Positions 53,704-62,929 of a stretch of 64,000 nucleotides of DNA are shown here, one piece after another (the first letter of the stretch is position 1; every line of letters begins with the position of its first letter). The notes under the pieces were generated by a model, which saw nothing but the letters and a program-made list of their open reading frames with translations, ran no database searches and was not told where the DNA came from. Origin of the DNA: Collimonas sp. OK412 (lineage in GTDB: Bacteria; Pseudomonadota; Gammaproteobacteria; Burkholderiales; Burkholderiaceae_D); contig NZ_FOLC01000025.1 in assembly GCF_900112135.1 (NCBI RefSeq), positions 1 through 64,000 on the forward strand, given 5' to 3'. A program made the translations under genes and the position numbers.

Positions 53704-54356
53704 TTGGCCACCATGTAGCCGATGCCGCGCACATTCTTGATGAAATTGCTGCCGAGCTTTTTGCGCAAGGCGTGGATGTATACCTCGACCGCATTGCTTT
53801 CGATGCTGTCGTCCCAGCCGTACATCTTTTCTTCCAGCTGGGCGCGCGACAGCACTACGCCGGGTCGGTCGAGGAAGGCGCGCAGCAGCGCGAATTCGCG
53901 CGCCGACAGGTTCACCTGGCGGCCTTCCAGCAATACCTCATGGGTGGCCGGGTTGAGCGTCAGCTGGCCCAGTTCGACCAGCGGTTCGGCGCGTCCCGAC
54001 TGGCGGCGCAGCAGGGCGCGGATGCGGGCCGCCAGTTCTTCCAGGTCGAACGGCTTGACCAGGTAGTCGTCGGCGCCGCCGTCGAGGCCGGCCACGCGGT
54101 CTGCCACCGCATCGCGCGCGGTCAGGATCAGCACCGGGATCCGGTTGCCGCCGGTGCGCAGCGACTTCAGCACTTCCAGGCCATTCTTTTTCGGCAGGCC
54201 GAGATCGAGCAGCAGCAACTGGTAATCTTCCTGCGCCAGCGCGCTGAGCGCAGCGGCGCCGTCCTGCACCCAGTCGACGGCGAAACCGTCCTGGCGCAAT
54301 CCCTTGCGCACGGCTTCGCCCACCATCAGATCGTCTTCCACCAACAGCAAACGCAT
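53700..54356 (-). CDS. OmpR-family response regulator (QseB-like)
   Basis: The 218-residue regulator has a receiver with D8-D9, phospho-acceptor D51 (LLDLGLPKKNG) and the KPF lysine (LVKPFDLEEL), and a winged helix (about 125-215; LSAREFALLRAFLDRPGVVLSRAQLEEKMYGWDDSIESNAVEVYIHALRKKLG). First gene of the two-gene system; the 346-bp gap upstream is shared with the divergent secreted lipase, so it may regulate that gene. Confidence 0.94.
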   Translation of the reverse strand: MRLLLVEDDLMVGEAVRKGLRQDGFAVDWVQDGAAALSALAQEDYQLLLLDLGLPKKNGLEVLKSLRTGGNRIPVLILTARDAVADRVAGLDGGADDYLVKPFDLEELAARIRALLRRQSGRAEPLVELGQLTLNPATHEVLLEGRQVNLSAREFALLRAFLDRPGVVLSRAQLEEKMYGWDDSIESNAVEVYIHALRKKLGSNFIKNVRGIGYMVAK

Positions 54357-54458
54357 CGGGCCAGCTCCTCGGAAACATCGGAAATCACGACAGTTTAGCC
54401 GGATTGAATTAAACGATTCTTAAAGCTCCGCGCGACAACTCTGTGCACTGCTGAAAAA

Positions 54459-54532
54459 CCTATATATATCAGTCACATAGCTAAAACGCTTGAGGGTTAT
54501 CAACAGGACTGTCCACAATTTCTGTGGGTAAC
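54459..54532. repeat. dispersed DnaA-box-like hairpin element, copy 2 (in gap 54357-54702)
   Basis: The 37-bp core (54496-54532) is identical to copy 1 except for one base (ACAATTT in place of ACAGTTT). The upstream stretch with CACATAGCTAAAACGC is shared too. It lies in the divergent gap between the OmpR-type regulator and the GDSL lipase. The rest of the gap contains no gene; a promoter for the lipase is expected near 54590-54660. Confidence 0.75.
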
Positions 54533-54702
54533 CCGGGATTAGAGGTAACCATCGGAAAGGACCGGCAGTCATCTTAATGTCACCTGAATATTATTGCCGT
54601 GTGTCAACATTGCCGCAGCCATATCGATAGTGGCATTTTGCTATCGGTGGCAAGCGCAGTTCCCGTGATCCAGAGACAAACGAGACAACAAGGAAACCAA
54701 TA

Positions 54703-56031
54703 ATGAAAACCCTGTTTTTACTGTGTGCTTTGTGTTCGAATCTAGCCGTGGCAGAAATTTCCGCTGATGCAAAACCCGATCCCGCTTATACCCATCATCT
54801 ATCGTCGTCCGGTCCGCTCTCCAGGCAGCAGCTGCTGAAGCAGCAGGCGCAAAAGCCGGCCGCGCGCAGCCTGGCTGCAACCGCGGCCGCCAGCACCAGC
54901 ACCTATACCTATTTGCGCTGCTGGTACCGCACCGGCAGCAATCCGACCAAGCCGACCACTACCTATGTCTGGGGACTGGATCCGTCCAGCGGCGATTATT
55001 ACCGCATCAACGGCTACTGGTGGGCCGGCGGCCTGCTGAACTGGGAAAACATGTTTTACAGCGATGTCGCGCAGAGCACGCTGCAATCGGTGTGCCAAAG
55101 CACGCTGAACGCCAAGGGCATCAGCCAGCCGATGGCGATGGTGGCCGCCGCCGATAATGCGCTGTCGTTCAACTACACCGTGTGGACTACCGACAGCGTG
55201 GTCCAGGGCGGCATCAACAAGATAGTCGCTTTCGGCGACAGCTTGTCCGATACCCAGAATGCCTACAACGCTTCGGATTGGAAGCTGCCCAATTCCGGCA
55301 GCTGGTTCCTGGGCCGTTTCAGCAACGGCAAGAACTGGGTCGAATACCTGGCCGACAACCTGCAGCTTCCCTTGTATAACTGGGCCGTCGGCGGCGCCGG
55401 CGTGAGCACCCAGGATCTCGTGATCCCGGGGGTGATCCAGCAAGTGCAGTCGTACACCGAGTACATGCAGAAGGCGCAGAATTACCAGCCGCAAAATACT
55501 TTGTTCACCATGCTCATCGGCGGCAACGACCTGGTCAATTACAACAGCACGGTCGACCAGGTGATCAGCGGCGAAACCCAGGCCTTGCAAAGCCTGATCC
55601 AGGCTGGCGCCAGGAATATCCTGCTGCTCAAGCTGCCTGACGTTTCCAAGGCGCCGGTATTCGGGATCAAGACCACCGGCGCGACGGTAGCCGCTCAGGT
55701 GATCGATCTCAATACGCGGCTGGCGGCGCTGGTCGGTTCCTTGCAGGCGCAATACGGGAGCAGTTTGCATATCCAGCTGTTCGACAGCTATGCGCTATTC
55801 AACGACCTGCTGAGCAATCCAGGCAAATACCAGGTCAGCAACACCACCCAGTCCTGCCTCAACATCAATACCGATTCCAGCACCAACTACCTGAGTACGC
55901 AGACGGCGCGTTCCCAGTGCAGCAATCCGGACAGCTTCGTGTTCTGGGATACGCTGCACCCGACCACGCATACGCACAAGCTGTTGGCCGATGCGGTGAC
56001 GGCTTTTTACCGGGCCAGCCTGCAGCCTTGA
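54703..56031 (+). CDS. secreted GDSL/SGNH lipase, thermolabile-haemolysin-like
   Basis: The 442-residue protein has a signal peptide (about 1-17), an N-terminal domain of about 150 residues, and an SGNH esterase domain: S180 in FGDSLSD, an oxyanion Gly and Asn in the NWAVGGA and GGND blocks, and D416/H419 in DTLHPT. The N-terminal aromatic-rich domain with YTYLRCWYRTGSNPTKPTT is seen in Vibrio TLH/PhlA-type phospholipases. It probably acts on phospholipids or sterol esters outside the cell. AACAAGGAAACC precedes the ATG. Confidence 0.88.
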   Translation: MKTLFLLCALCSNLAVAEISADAKPDPAYTHHLSSSGPLSRQQLLKQQAQKPAARSLAATAAASTSTYTYLRCWYRTGSNPTKPTTTYVWGLDPSSGDYYRINGYWWAGGLLNWENMFYSDVAQSTLQSVCQSTLNAKGISQPMAMVAAADNALSFNYTVWTTDSVVQGGINKIVAFGDSLSDTQNAYNASDWKLPNSGSWFLGRFSNGKNWVEYLADNLQLPLYNWAVGGAGVSTQDLVIPGVIQQVQSYTEYMQKAQNYQPQNTLFTMLIGGNDLVNYNSTVDQVISGETQALQSLIQAGARNILLLKLPDVSKAPVFGIKTTGATVAAQVIDLNTRLAALVGSLQAQYGSSLHIQLFDSYALFNDLLSNPGKYQVSNTTQSCLNINTDSSTNYLSTQTARSQCSNPDSFVFWDTLHPTTHTHKLLADAVTAFYRASLQP

Positions 56032-56075
56032 TACGCTGCTCCTGCCCGGCAATCCAGCGCCGGGCAGGGCTGGTT

Positions 56076-56429
56076 TCAGATATACAGGTCGACCCCTGCG
56101 CCGGCTGAGGCGCCCGGGTCTTTCTGGCGTTGCGCCTGCTTGTCTCGCAATGCTGCTTGAGCGCTTTGCAATCCATCCTGCGCCACAGGCGCTGACCCCA
56201 GCTGGCTCAGCCGGCTGATTTCATCCTCGATCGATGCAATCTGCTGCTGCAGCATTTTTACCCGCATGTCGGCCAGCGCCTGTTCCTCTTTCGACGACGG
56301 CATTTCCTTGAGTGCGGAAACCAGTTGTTTTTGCAGGCCGGCAAGCTGTTTTTGCAAGGCGGCGATCTGCGACGCGGCGCTGGCGGCGGATTGGGCCGAA
56401 CCCTGGGCCGGGGCGATTCTTGAAATCAT
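56076..56429 (-). CDS. FlxA-like coiled-coil protein
   Basis: The 117-residue protein is a long amphipathic coiled coil (ASQIAALQKQLAGLQKQLVSAL, then MRVKMLQQQIASIEDEISRL) with the FlxA-like family pattern and a flexible Gly/Ala-rich tail. FlxA itself is a sigma-28 (flagellar) regulon gene of unknown function. No flagellar gene is nearby. It converges with the lipase gene 45 bp away. Confidence 0.7.
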   Translation of the reverse strand: MISRIAPAQGSAQSAASAASQIAALQKQLAGLQKQLVSALKEMPSSKEEQALADMRVKMLQQQIASIEDEISRLSQLGSAPVAQDGLQSAQAALRDKQAQRQKDPGASAGAGVDLYI

Positions 56430-56548
56430 TTGTTTTCTTTCAGGATAGCTGTCATTCAGATAACGACAGGATTTCCAAAAACTTTAATACTGTGTGATGA
56501 GGAGCGAGGCACCGTAAAATGCCAGCCTGGACCTTGATCGAGAAGCAC

Positions 56549-56767
56549 ATGAACACACACAACCATTTGCACGGCGTCACGCTGGAGGCCATGCTGACCG
56601 AACTGGTCGCGCATTACGGCTGGGATGGACTGGGGCAGCGCATCGACATCCGCTGTTTCAAGAGCGATCCCAGCATCAAATCCAGCCTGACGTTTTTGCG
56701 CAAGACCGAGTGGGCGCGCGAAAAGGTGGAAGCCCTGTATGTCGGCATGCGGCGCGCGATGAAATGA
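56549..56767 (+). CDS. VF530-family (DUF2132) DNA-binding protein
   Basis: The 72-residue protein matches VF530: [59 protein letters not shown]. The family has a compact helical fold reported to bind double-stranded DNA. The ATG at 56549 is chosen because the family starts within five residues of it; the frame is open ten codons upstream without a ribosome site. Confidence 0.9.
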   Translation: MNTHNHLHGVTLEAMLTELVAHYGWDGLGQRIDIRCFKSDPSIKSSLTFLRKTEWAREKVEALYVGMRRAMK

Positions 56768-56914
56768 GCTTTTGAAAAATGAGGTAAAGTTTTGCGACGG
56801 CGCCTGTTCTTGCGCTGTCCCCCAGAATACGAAAATTTCCTCAGCGCGCCATTCCGCAGTCGAGTCACTGGCGCTTGTTGACCTGATGCTTTGCTTACCG
56901 CAGGAAGAACCGGC

Positions 56915-57307
56915 ATGCGCAACGTGATTTATAAAACGGTGGTCTTGAAAGCGACTCCCGACGCTTTGTTCGACATGTACGTCGATCCGGTGCTGCACCA
57001 GGCGATCACCGGCTTGCCGGTCACCATAAGCGCCGAGGCCGGCGCCGAATTCGAGGCTTTCGACGGCGCCCTGACCGGCGTGATGCTGCAGGTGGTCAAG
57101 CCCAGGCTGATCGTGCAGACCTGGCGCTCGCCGGCATTTGCGGCGGACGATCCGGATTCGATCCTGATCCTGTCGTTCCACCCGCAAGGCGAGCATGGCC
57201 GTATAGAGCTGGTGCACCTGGATGTGCCGGACCAGGATTACGAAGAGGTCAAGCTCGGCTGGCGCGAAAAATATTTCGAGCCTTGGCGTGAGTTCCTCGC
57301 GAGTTGA
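56915..57307 (+). CDS. SRPBCC/AHSA1-domain protein
   Basis: The 130-residue product has the AHSA1-type START fold: VIYKTVVLKATPDALFDMYVDPVLHQAITG at the N-terminus, a central TWRSPAFAADDPDSILILSF strand pair, and the C-terminal helix WREKYFEPWREFL. Members bind hydrophobic ligands or assist Hsp90; the role here is unknown. CAGGAAGAAC precedes ATG 56915. Confidence 0.85.
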   Translation: MRNVIYKTVVLKATPDALFDMYVDPVLHQAITGLPVTISAEAGAEFEAFDGALTGVMLQVVKPRLIVQTWRSPAFAADDPDSILILSFHPQGEHGRIELVHLDVPDQDYEEVKLGWREKYFEPWREFLAS

Positions 57308-57694
57308 AGCGCCGGCCGGGCGGCGTCAAGATATGTTGTGCAATAGCGACTATGTTGCGAGCTTGCCAAGCTGTTTCTTGCGTGTTGCGACCACCCGCTG
57401 GATGTTTCCAGACTACCGCTCCAGGCCTTCGAATTTTTTGTCCGCCGCCTGGCATCCATGCAAGCAGGCCGGTCTTTTGCGGCGACAGTTGCTCCAAGCG
57501 CAGGCTGCCGCCAACCGGCCTGGCATCGCAGATGACGATTGATTAACAAGCCTGGACAGCGGTATTGTCATAGTTGACATGACTGGCGATATCCCTGATT
57601 TGTAAACCTGTTAAAAGTGACAGGTGTGGCAGTTTCCAATTCTCACTAGAATTAAACCGTCTATCGGAGCCTATCCTCTCCTATGTTGATATTT
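57308..57694 (+). other. gene-free stretch; possible small-RNA locus 1
   Basis: No gene is recognised in this part of a 590-bp gap. The final 70 bases before the terminator (about 57620-57694) are C/U-rich (GAGCCTATCCTCTCCTATG) and run straight into a strong terminator, as small RNAs do. TTGACA at 57576-57581 could be a -35, but a good -10 was not found. The layout resembles the stretch at 62.95-63.07 kb. Confidence 0.3.
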
Positions 57695-57728
57695 AGCCCG
57701 CTGCCGCAAGGCAGTGGGCTTTTTTTTT
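57695..57728 (+). terminator. rho-independent terminator
   Basis: AGCCCGCTGCC and GGCAGTGGGCT form an 11-bp stem (one G-T pair) around a GCAA tetraloop, followed by a run of nine T. It lies 389 bp after the SRPBCC stop and 170 bp before the lipoprotein gene, too far from the former to be its simple terminator, so it may end a small RNA. Confidence 0.85.
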
Positions 57729-57897
57729 CGGATCTCCTCCAGGGGCTTCGGCGCCGCGCTCCGGCATCGCTTGACCGCCATCTCGCCATGGGCATGCGGC
57801 TTTTCATGGCCGCCCCGGAGATTGCTTCCTCCTTGTACTTCCGCTTAAGATCTGCCATTGCTCGACGCCAGGTCCGCATCGCTACAGGGAAAACAGA

Positions 57898-59160
57898 ATG
57901 CAAAAACTCAAACCAGTCTTGACAGCGCTTTTATTCTTTGGCTGCGCCATGCTGCTTGCGGGCTGTGCTTCCTTGTCTACATCGATTTCGCAGTTCAAGG
58001 ACGGCAACTATGTCGCCAGCGTGCAATCGACCCTGGTCTATCTCGACGACAAATACAAGAAAGCGGACTACGACGACGGCGATGAAAGAAACGGCATCCG
58101 CGAACGCCTGCGGATTATCGAAAGCAGTTATGCAACCACAGTCCAGACTGCCAGCGACCAGGAGTACGACAGGAAGATAGCCGCCTATTCGGATCTGCTG
58201 GCAATCCGGACCATGCTGGCCAGCAGGCCGTACTATTCCAAATATACGGATTTGCCGGATCGCTACCTCGAGGTCGGCCTGCGGGAAAACCTGGCCGGGC
58301 AGTACTACCTGAAAGGCAGGGCTGCCGCTGCCGTCAAGGACGACCGGATGGCGGCTGTCAGCTATGCCGCAGCCGCCGACGCCTACCAGAAATACGGCGA
58401 CTATAAAGACGCCAGAAAACTGGCGGACAAGTACAAATATGCGGCAGACAGCAAGGACGCTGCAACGTATTACCAGCAGGGGGCGGAGCTGGCTGCGAAT
58501 AATCCGCAGCGCCGCAAGGCGCTGTACCGCGACGCCAGCCTGGCCTTTTTCAACGCCTACGATGTGTACCGCCAGCACGGCGCCTACAAGGATGCGCAGC
58601 CGCTGTCCGACAAATATCGCAACATGGGCACCGTGGTCCTGCAAATCAGCAGCAATGAGCCGAACGGCGACATCACCAGGAGCGTGCTGGGGCTGTTCGA
58701 CCTGGGGTTCACCCGCTTTCAGTACCAGGGCGGCGGCACTGCCGACCTCGGCATGTATCTCAATACCTCGTATATCTACCAGCCGCCCAAGTACAGCCAA
58801 TACGTAGAGGCGATGAGCGAGAATGTGGAATATAAAAAGCCTGACGGCAGCATCGCCGTGCGTACCTACCGTTTCAACCGCAAGGTGGTCGAGGAAGCCA
58901 ACGCCATGCAGGTCGTCCTCGATCTTTCCGTGACCAGGGTGCCGAGCCTGGACCTGCGTTATAACGAAGTCGCCGAAAGCCGCCGCGCCACCATCAGCTA
59001 TTACGGCGACGTGCCCGGTACTGGCCGTTACGGCTACCGCACCGAAGGCTACCTGATGGACCGCGACCAGTTATGGCGCGCAGCCCAGGCGCAGCTGATC
59101 AACCGGCTCAACAGCGATAACCGGATCAGGATGATCCAGGACGACATACGCAATTTCTAG
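57898..59160 (+). CDS. lipoprotein with TPR-like repeats
   Basis: The 420-residue protein has a lipoprotein signal with lipobox LLAGC (C23), followed by about 200 residues of helical repeats with aromatic-Ala spacing (AAVSYAAAADAYQKYGDYKDARKLADKYKYA, DASLAFFNAYDVYRQHGAYKDAQPL), TPR-like. A C-terminal beta-rich part ends in RIRMIQDDIRNF. It probably sits in the inner leaflet of the outer membrane. No closer family is recognised. Position after a strong terminator makes it a single-gene unit. Confidence 0.8.
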   Translation: MQKLKPVLTALLFFGCAMLLAGCASLSTSISQFKDGNYVASVQSTLVYLDDKYKKADYDDGDERNGIRERLRIIESSYATTVQTASDQEYDRKIAAYSDLLAIRTMLASRPYYSKYTDLPDRYLEVGLRENLAGQYYLKGRAAAAVKDDRMAAVSYAAAADAYQKYGDYKDARKLADKYKYAADSKDAATYYQQGAELAANNPQRRKALYRDASLAFFNAYDVYRQHGAYKDAQPLSDKYRNMGTVVLQISSNEPNGDITRSVLGLFDLGFTRFQYQGGGTADLGMYLNTSYIYQPPKYSQYVEAMSENVEYKKPDGSIAVRTYRFNRKVVEEANAMQVVLDLSVTRVPSLDLRYNEVAESRRATISYYGDVPGTGRYGYRTEGYLMDRDQLWRAAQAQLINRLNSDNRIRMIQDDIRNF

Positions 59161-59258
59161 AGAATGCCGTTGCCGGAAAATTTCTATCCCATCCTGCTAA
59201 ACTGTGAAGCCTCGCAGCGGGATTTTTCCCGATTTTTATTTCAGCTTCTTACCTGCCT

Positions 59259-60206
59259 ATGACTTCGATCCGCGGTCCATCCTTCCAGCTAGTCGACCAG
59301 ATCGATGCCGAGCAATTGCAGCGCCAAGGCGGTTTCGGCGCGCGCACCCGGCCCTTGCTGGTCAAGGGCGCATTACGCAACTGGCCGGCGCAGCAGAACT
59401 GGTCGTTCGAACAGATGGCGGCGCTGCGCTACAAGGACGGTTCCGAACCTAAAGTGAAATTCCAGAACGGCCTGGTGGAGCAGGGCCAGACCCAGCCGCG
59501 GCCGGTGATGCCGGTCGGCCCCTATCTGCAAGGACTGGCGACGCTGGCTAAGCGTGCCCTGCCGGACGATGTCGGCCTGCTGCCGGACCGGCGCCGCCAT
59601 CAGCTGGCGCCGGGCGAACAGTTTTTCCTCGACTGGGCGCACATGCAAACGTTCCAGCCCGACCGCATGTACCTGGCGCAGTGGAATATCCTCGACGAAT
59701 TCCCGGCGCTGCGCCATGACTTCTCGATCAAGGACCTGTGGCCGGGCTGGCGCTGGACCTGGGAATATGTCTTCATGGGGCCGGCCAACACGGTCACCGG
59801 CCTGCATTACGATTTTCCGCACAACTGGTTTTGCCAGGTGCGCGGCAGCAAGGAATTCATCTTGTTCCCGCCTGAGCAAACGCCGCACATGTGCATTTCC
59901 GAGAAATACGACTGGGGCGCGATCCTGAGCGATATCAATATCTCGCAGCTGGACCGGCAGCCGGACAAACTCAAGGAATTCGAAAAAACGCAGGGCCTGT
60001 ATGCACGGGTCGAGGCGGGTGATGCATTGTTCATCCCCAAGCGCACCTGGCATGCGGTGGTGTCGCTGGAGCCGTCGATCAGCCTGGGCGTGTTCGGCCT
60101 GACTGCACCCGAAGTATTGTTTGGCGGCGTGCCGAACGAGATCAAAAACATTTTCCACAAGATGCACCTGTACCGCTGGGGCAATTGCACCTGCCACAAA
60201 TTCTAG
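59259..60206 (+). CDS. cupin-like (JmjC-domain) protein, probable Fe(II)/2-oxoglutarate oxygenase
   Basis: The 315-residue protein follows the cupin_8/JmjC plan: an N-terminal helical part (TRPLLVKGALRNWPAQQNWSFEQMAALRY), the metal HxD in VTGLHYDFPHNWFCQVRGSKEF, and the distal His in PKRTWHAVVSLEPSISLGVFG. Such proteins hydroxylate amino acids in proteins or small molecules. The C-terminus (YRWGNCTCHKF) has a CTC pair. It precedes an AraC gene by 24 bp on the same strand. Confidence 0.85.
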   Translation: MTSIRGPSFQLVDQIDAEQLQRQGGFGARTRPLLVKGALRNWPAQQNWSFEQMAALRYKDGSEPKVKFQNGLVEQGQTQPRPVMPVGPYLQGLATLAKRALPDDVGLLPDRRRHQLAPGEQFFLDWAHMQTFQPDRMYLAQWNILDEFPALRHDFSIKDLWPGWRWTWEYVFMGPANTVTGLHYDFPHNWFCQVRGSKEFILFPPEQTPHMCISEKYDWGAILSDINISQLDRQPDKLKEFEKTQGLYARVEAGDALFIPKRTWHAVVSLEPSISLGVFGLTAPEVLFGGVPNEIKNIFHKMHLYRWGNCTCHKF

Positions 60207-60230
60207 CCTGCCCAATTCGACCAGGCCTCA

Positions 60231-60998
60231 ATGAACCGGCAACACTCTCATCTGTTTCTCTGGCGCGGCCGGGCCCTGGTCATCGGCCCCGGCATCGATT
60301 CCCGCTTCCACGCTCATTTCGGCACCCAGCTGACCTGGGGCCTGGACGGACCATTCCAGGCGCGCCTGGCGCCGGACCAGCCGTGGACCACCACCCGCGC
60401 CGCCATCTTCGCTTCCAGCCAGCCGCACCAGATCCATTGCGACGCCACGCAGCTGGCGCACCTGTTTGTCGAATTGCCGCAGCGCGCGCAAGGCGCAGCA
60501 AGCGTGCTGGCGGCCGCCTATGCCAGCGCCCCGGGCTTCGCGCAAGTGCAAGCCGGACTGGCCCAGGCCAGGCTGGGCCGGCTTGAGCTGGCGCAAGCCG
60601 AGCGGCTGGGCCAGGAATGGCTGGATTGCACGACCCTGGCTGGGCCGGCGCAGCCTGGTTTCGACCGCCGGATCAGCCAGGCGCTGGCGTTGATTGCCGC
60701 GCAGCCGGGGCCGGCGGTCAACGGCGCGGCGCTGGCGGCTGCCGTGCATCTGTCGGCCAGCCGCTTTACCCATCTGTTCCGCCAGCAGACCGGCTTGTCG
60801 CTGTCGCGTTACCTGCTGTGGTCGCGCTTGCTGGCCGCGGTCGAGGCGGTGGGGCGCGGCGACAACATGACGCATGCCGCACATGCGGCCGGTTTCGCCG
60901 ACCTGGCGCACATGAGCCGGACCTTTCGCCACACCTTCGGCGTGGTGCCGTCTGAGCTGCAAAAGATGGCGATTGCGTTCAAGCGCGCAGAAAAATGA
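60231..60998 (+). CDS. AraC-family transcriptional regulator
   Basis: The 255-residue protein has an N-terminal cupin-like sensor region (about 8-110; HAHFGTQLTWGLDGPFQARL) and a C-terminal AraC double HTH (about 150-250; GAALAAAVHLSASRFTHLFRQQTGLSLSRYLLWSRL and MTHAAHAAGFADLAHMSRTFRHTFGVVPSEL). It lies in a tight plus-strand run between the cupin-like protein and the Mpo1-like gene. Target unknown; the upstream cupin gene is a candidate. Confidence 0.9.
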   Translation: MNRQHSHLFLWRGRALVIGPGIDSRFHAHFGTQLTWGLDGPFQARLAPDQPWTTTRAAIFASSQPHQIHCDATQLAHLFVELPQRAQGAASVLAAAYASAPGFAQVQAGLAQARLGRLELAQAERLGQEWLDCTTLAGPAQPGFDRRISQALALIAAQPGPAVNGAALAAAVHLSASRFTHLFRQQTGLSLSRYLLWSRLLAAVEAVGRGDNMTHAAHAAGFADLAHMSRTFRHTFGVVPSELQKMAIAFKRAEK

Positions 60999-61038
60999 TG
61001 GTCTAAGATGGTTGTACATAAAAAAGATGGAGACCGTC

Positions 61039-61494
61039 ATGAACCAGCAGTCGCAGCAGGCAGCGGGCCGTTCCATAGACACCTTGCTAGCCAAATACTC
61101 CGAAAGCCACCTGAACCCGGTCAATGAAGTGATCCACTTCATTTGCGTGCCGGTCATCGTGTTTACCCTGCTCGGTTTGCTGTGGACCATCCACCCCGGG
61201 GTGGCGCTGGCGGCCGTGCTGGCCTCCTTGCTTTACTATTTTTCCTTGTCTGTGCCGTTTGCCTTCGGCATGCTGCTGATGTCTGGCGCGATGCTGGCCT
61301 TGCTGTATGTACTGCCGCCCGGGCTGGTGCTGCCGCTGTCGGTCAGCGTGTTCGTGATCGCCTGGATCGGGCAGTTCGTCGGCCATAAGATCGAGGGTAA
61401 GAAACCATCGTTTTTCGACGATTTGCGTTTCCTCCTGATTGGTCCCTTGTTTGTCCTCGGTTTCCTGTACCGCCGCCTGCACATCGCCTATTAG
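61039..61494 (+). CDS. Mpo1-like (DUF962) membrane protein
   Basis: The 151-residue protein has four membrane helices and the family patterns NPVNEVIHFICVPVIVFTLLGL and WIGQFVGHKIEGKKPSFFDDLRFLLIGPLFVLG, with conserved His residues in the first and second. Yeast Mpo1 is an Fe(II)-dependent dioxygenase of 2-hydroxy fatty acids; bacterial members may act on fatty acids too. Start at 61039 follows GGAGACC; an ATG four codons earlier is possible. Confidence 0.88.
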   Translation: MNQQSQQAAGRSIDTLLAKYSESHLNPVNEVIHFICVPVIVFTLLGLLWTIHPGVALAAVLASLLYYFSLSVPFAFGMLLMSGAMLALLYVLPPGLVLPLSVSVFVIAWIGQFVGHKIEGKKPSFFDDLRFLLIGPLFVLGFLYRRLHIAY

Positions 61495-61507
61495 GGCCTG
61501 TTGCCAT

Positions 61508-62524
61508 ATGCCGGCTGCACCCTTGAAGATCGCCGTCTTTGGCGCCGGCGCCGTCGGCATTTATGTCGGCGCTTCGCTGCTGGCCGCGGGCGCCGACGTG
61601 GTCCTGATCGGTCGGGCGCGCATGCGTGGGCAGATCGCCAGCCAGGGTTTGCTGCTGAGCGACCTGGAAGGGCGCCGGCAACGGCTTGAAGGCGATCAGG
61701 TTCCCTACCAGGAAAGCCCGTCGGCGCTGGCCGCGGCCGACCTGGTCCTGGTCACCGTCAAGAGCGCCGACAGCGCCGCCGCGGCGAGCGCGATTGCCGG
61801 CTGGGCCAAGCCGGCGGCGCTGGTCGTCAGCTTGCAAAACGGCGTTGGCAATATCGACACCCTGCGCAGCCTGCTGGCCGGCCGGCAGGTGCTGGCGGCC
61901 ATGGTGCCGTTCAATGTGGTGCAGATGGAAGGCAACCGCTTTCACCGCGCCAGCGGCGGTGAACTGATGGTGGAGGCGGCCGCCGGGCTGGAACCCTGGC
62001 TGGCGCTGTTTCGCCAGGCCGGCCTGCCGCTGCAGCAGTGCCAGGATATCGCGGCAGTCCAATGGGGCAAGCTGTTGCTGAATTTGAATAATGCAGTCAA
62101 TGCGCTCTCCGGCCTGGCGCTCAAAAGCGAGTTGTCGCAACGCGCCTACCGCCGTTGCCTGGCGCTGCTGATCGAAGAAGCGTTGGCCGTTTTGCGCGCC
62201 GCCGGGATTCACCCGGCCAGGATCGCCAAGGCCGGGCCGCGGCTGCTGCCAGCCTTGCTGCGTTTGCCCGACGCGATTTTTACACGGGTTGCCGCAACCA
62301 TGCTGAAAATCGATCCCGAGGCGCGCTCTTCGATGTGGCAAGACTTGCAAGCAGGGCGCCTGACGGAAGTGGATTACCTGAACGGTGCTATCGTGCGCCT
62401 GGCCGAATCGCTGGCGCGCGACGCGCCCGCCAACCGGCGTATCACGGCGCTGGTGCACGCCGCCGAACAGGGCGGTTTACAGCCGTTGTCCGGCGCGGCG
62501 CTGTATCGCGCCCTGCGCGCCTGA
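61508..62524 (+). CDS. 2-dehydropantoate 2-reductase-family protein (KPR/PanE-like)
   Basis: The 338-residue enzyme has a Rossmann GAGAVG (IAVFGAGAVGIYVG), the KSADSAAAASAIAGWA and VVSLQNGVGN blocks, and the C-terminal helical ApbA_C domain with VQWGKLLLNLNNAVNALSG and WQDLQAGRLTEVDYLNG. True PanE reduces ketopantoate with NADPH for pantothenate and CoA synthesis; several paralogues act on other 2-oxo acids. The ATG is 13 bp after the Mpo1-like stop. Confidence 0.88.
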   Translation: MPAAPLKIAVFGAGAVGIYVGASLLAAGADVVLIGRARMRGQIASQGLLLSDLEGRRQRLEGDQVPYQESPSALAAADLVLVTVKSADSAAAASAIAGWAKPAALVVSLQNGVGNIDTLRSLLAGRQVLAAMVPFNVVQMEGNRFHRASGGELMVEAAAGLEPWLALFRQAGLPLQQCQDIAAVQWGKLLLNLNNAVNALSGLALKSELSQRAYRRCLALLIEEALAVLRAAGIHPARIAKAGPRLLPALLRLPDAIFTRVAATMLKIDPEARSSMWQDLQAGRLTEVDYLNGAIVRLAESLARDAPANRRITALVHAAEQGGLQPLSGAALYRALRA

Positions 62525-62646
62525 GCACAGCCGCGCGGCTAAAGTTTTCTGTAAATTACGGAACATAAAGCATCCAGCCTGGCTCGAAACAGAGCGGTTG
62601 CAACCGAGATCGTCCTGGTAAATCCACTTCCAAAGAAAGGTCCGAT

Positions 62647-62904
62647 ATGAAGAAGTTCCTAGGCGCACTGACGCTATTGCTGGCCATTACTCCCTGGGTT
62701 CATGCGCAGAACGAACCCATGCCGCGACCCGAACCGGGAGCTGGACTGGAAGGACATCCCGATGCGCGCAACGACAGGCGGCCCGAGTCGTTTTACGATG
62801 GCAGCCATCGCATGGGGACCCACAGCGTAATGCGTTGCAAGGATGGGACGATGCGCAAGGCGCGCGCCGATGCCTGCCGCGGCCATGATGAAAAACCAAA
62901 ATGA
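62647..62904 (+). CDS. small secreted protein with C-x-DGT motif
   Basis: The 85-residue protein has a signal peptide (about 1-20, ending WVHAQ) and a mature Pro/Arg/Asp-rich peptide ending in a two-cysteine motif (MRCKDGTMRKARADACRGHDEKPK). CKDGT...AC.GH resembles the DUF3761-type motif. Function unknown. It is followed by the C/U-rich terminator-ended stretch. Confidence 0.7.
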   Translation: MKKFLGALTLLLAITPWVHAQNEPMPRPEPGAGLEGHPDARNDRRPESFYDGSHRMGTHSVMRCKDGTMRKARADACRGHDEKPK

Positions 62905-62929
62905 AACTCGCGGGCGACAAATATCGTAG

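Noticed and set aside
54703-56031. reading the GDSL enzyme as a GCAT-type acyltransferase with assigned substrate
   Set aside because: The catalytic triad is clear, but the sequence alone does not separate phospholipase, acyltransferase and esterase activity.
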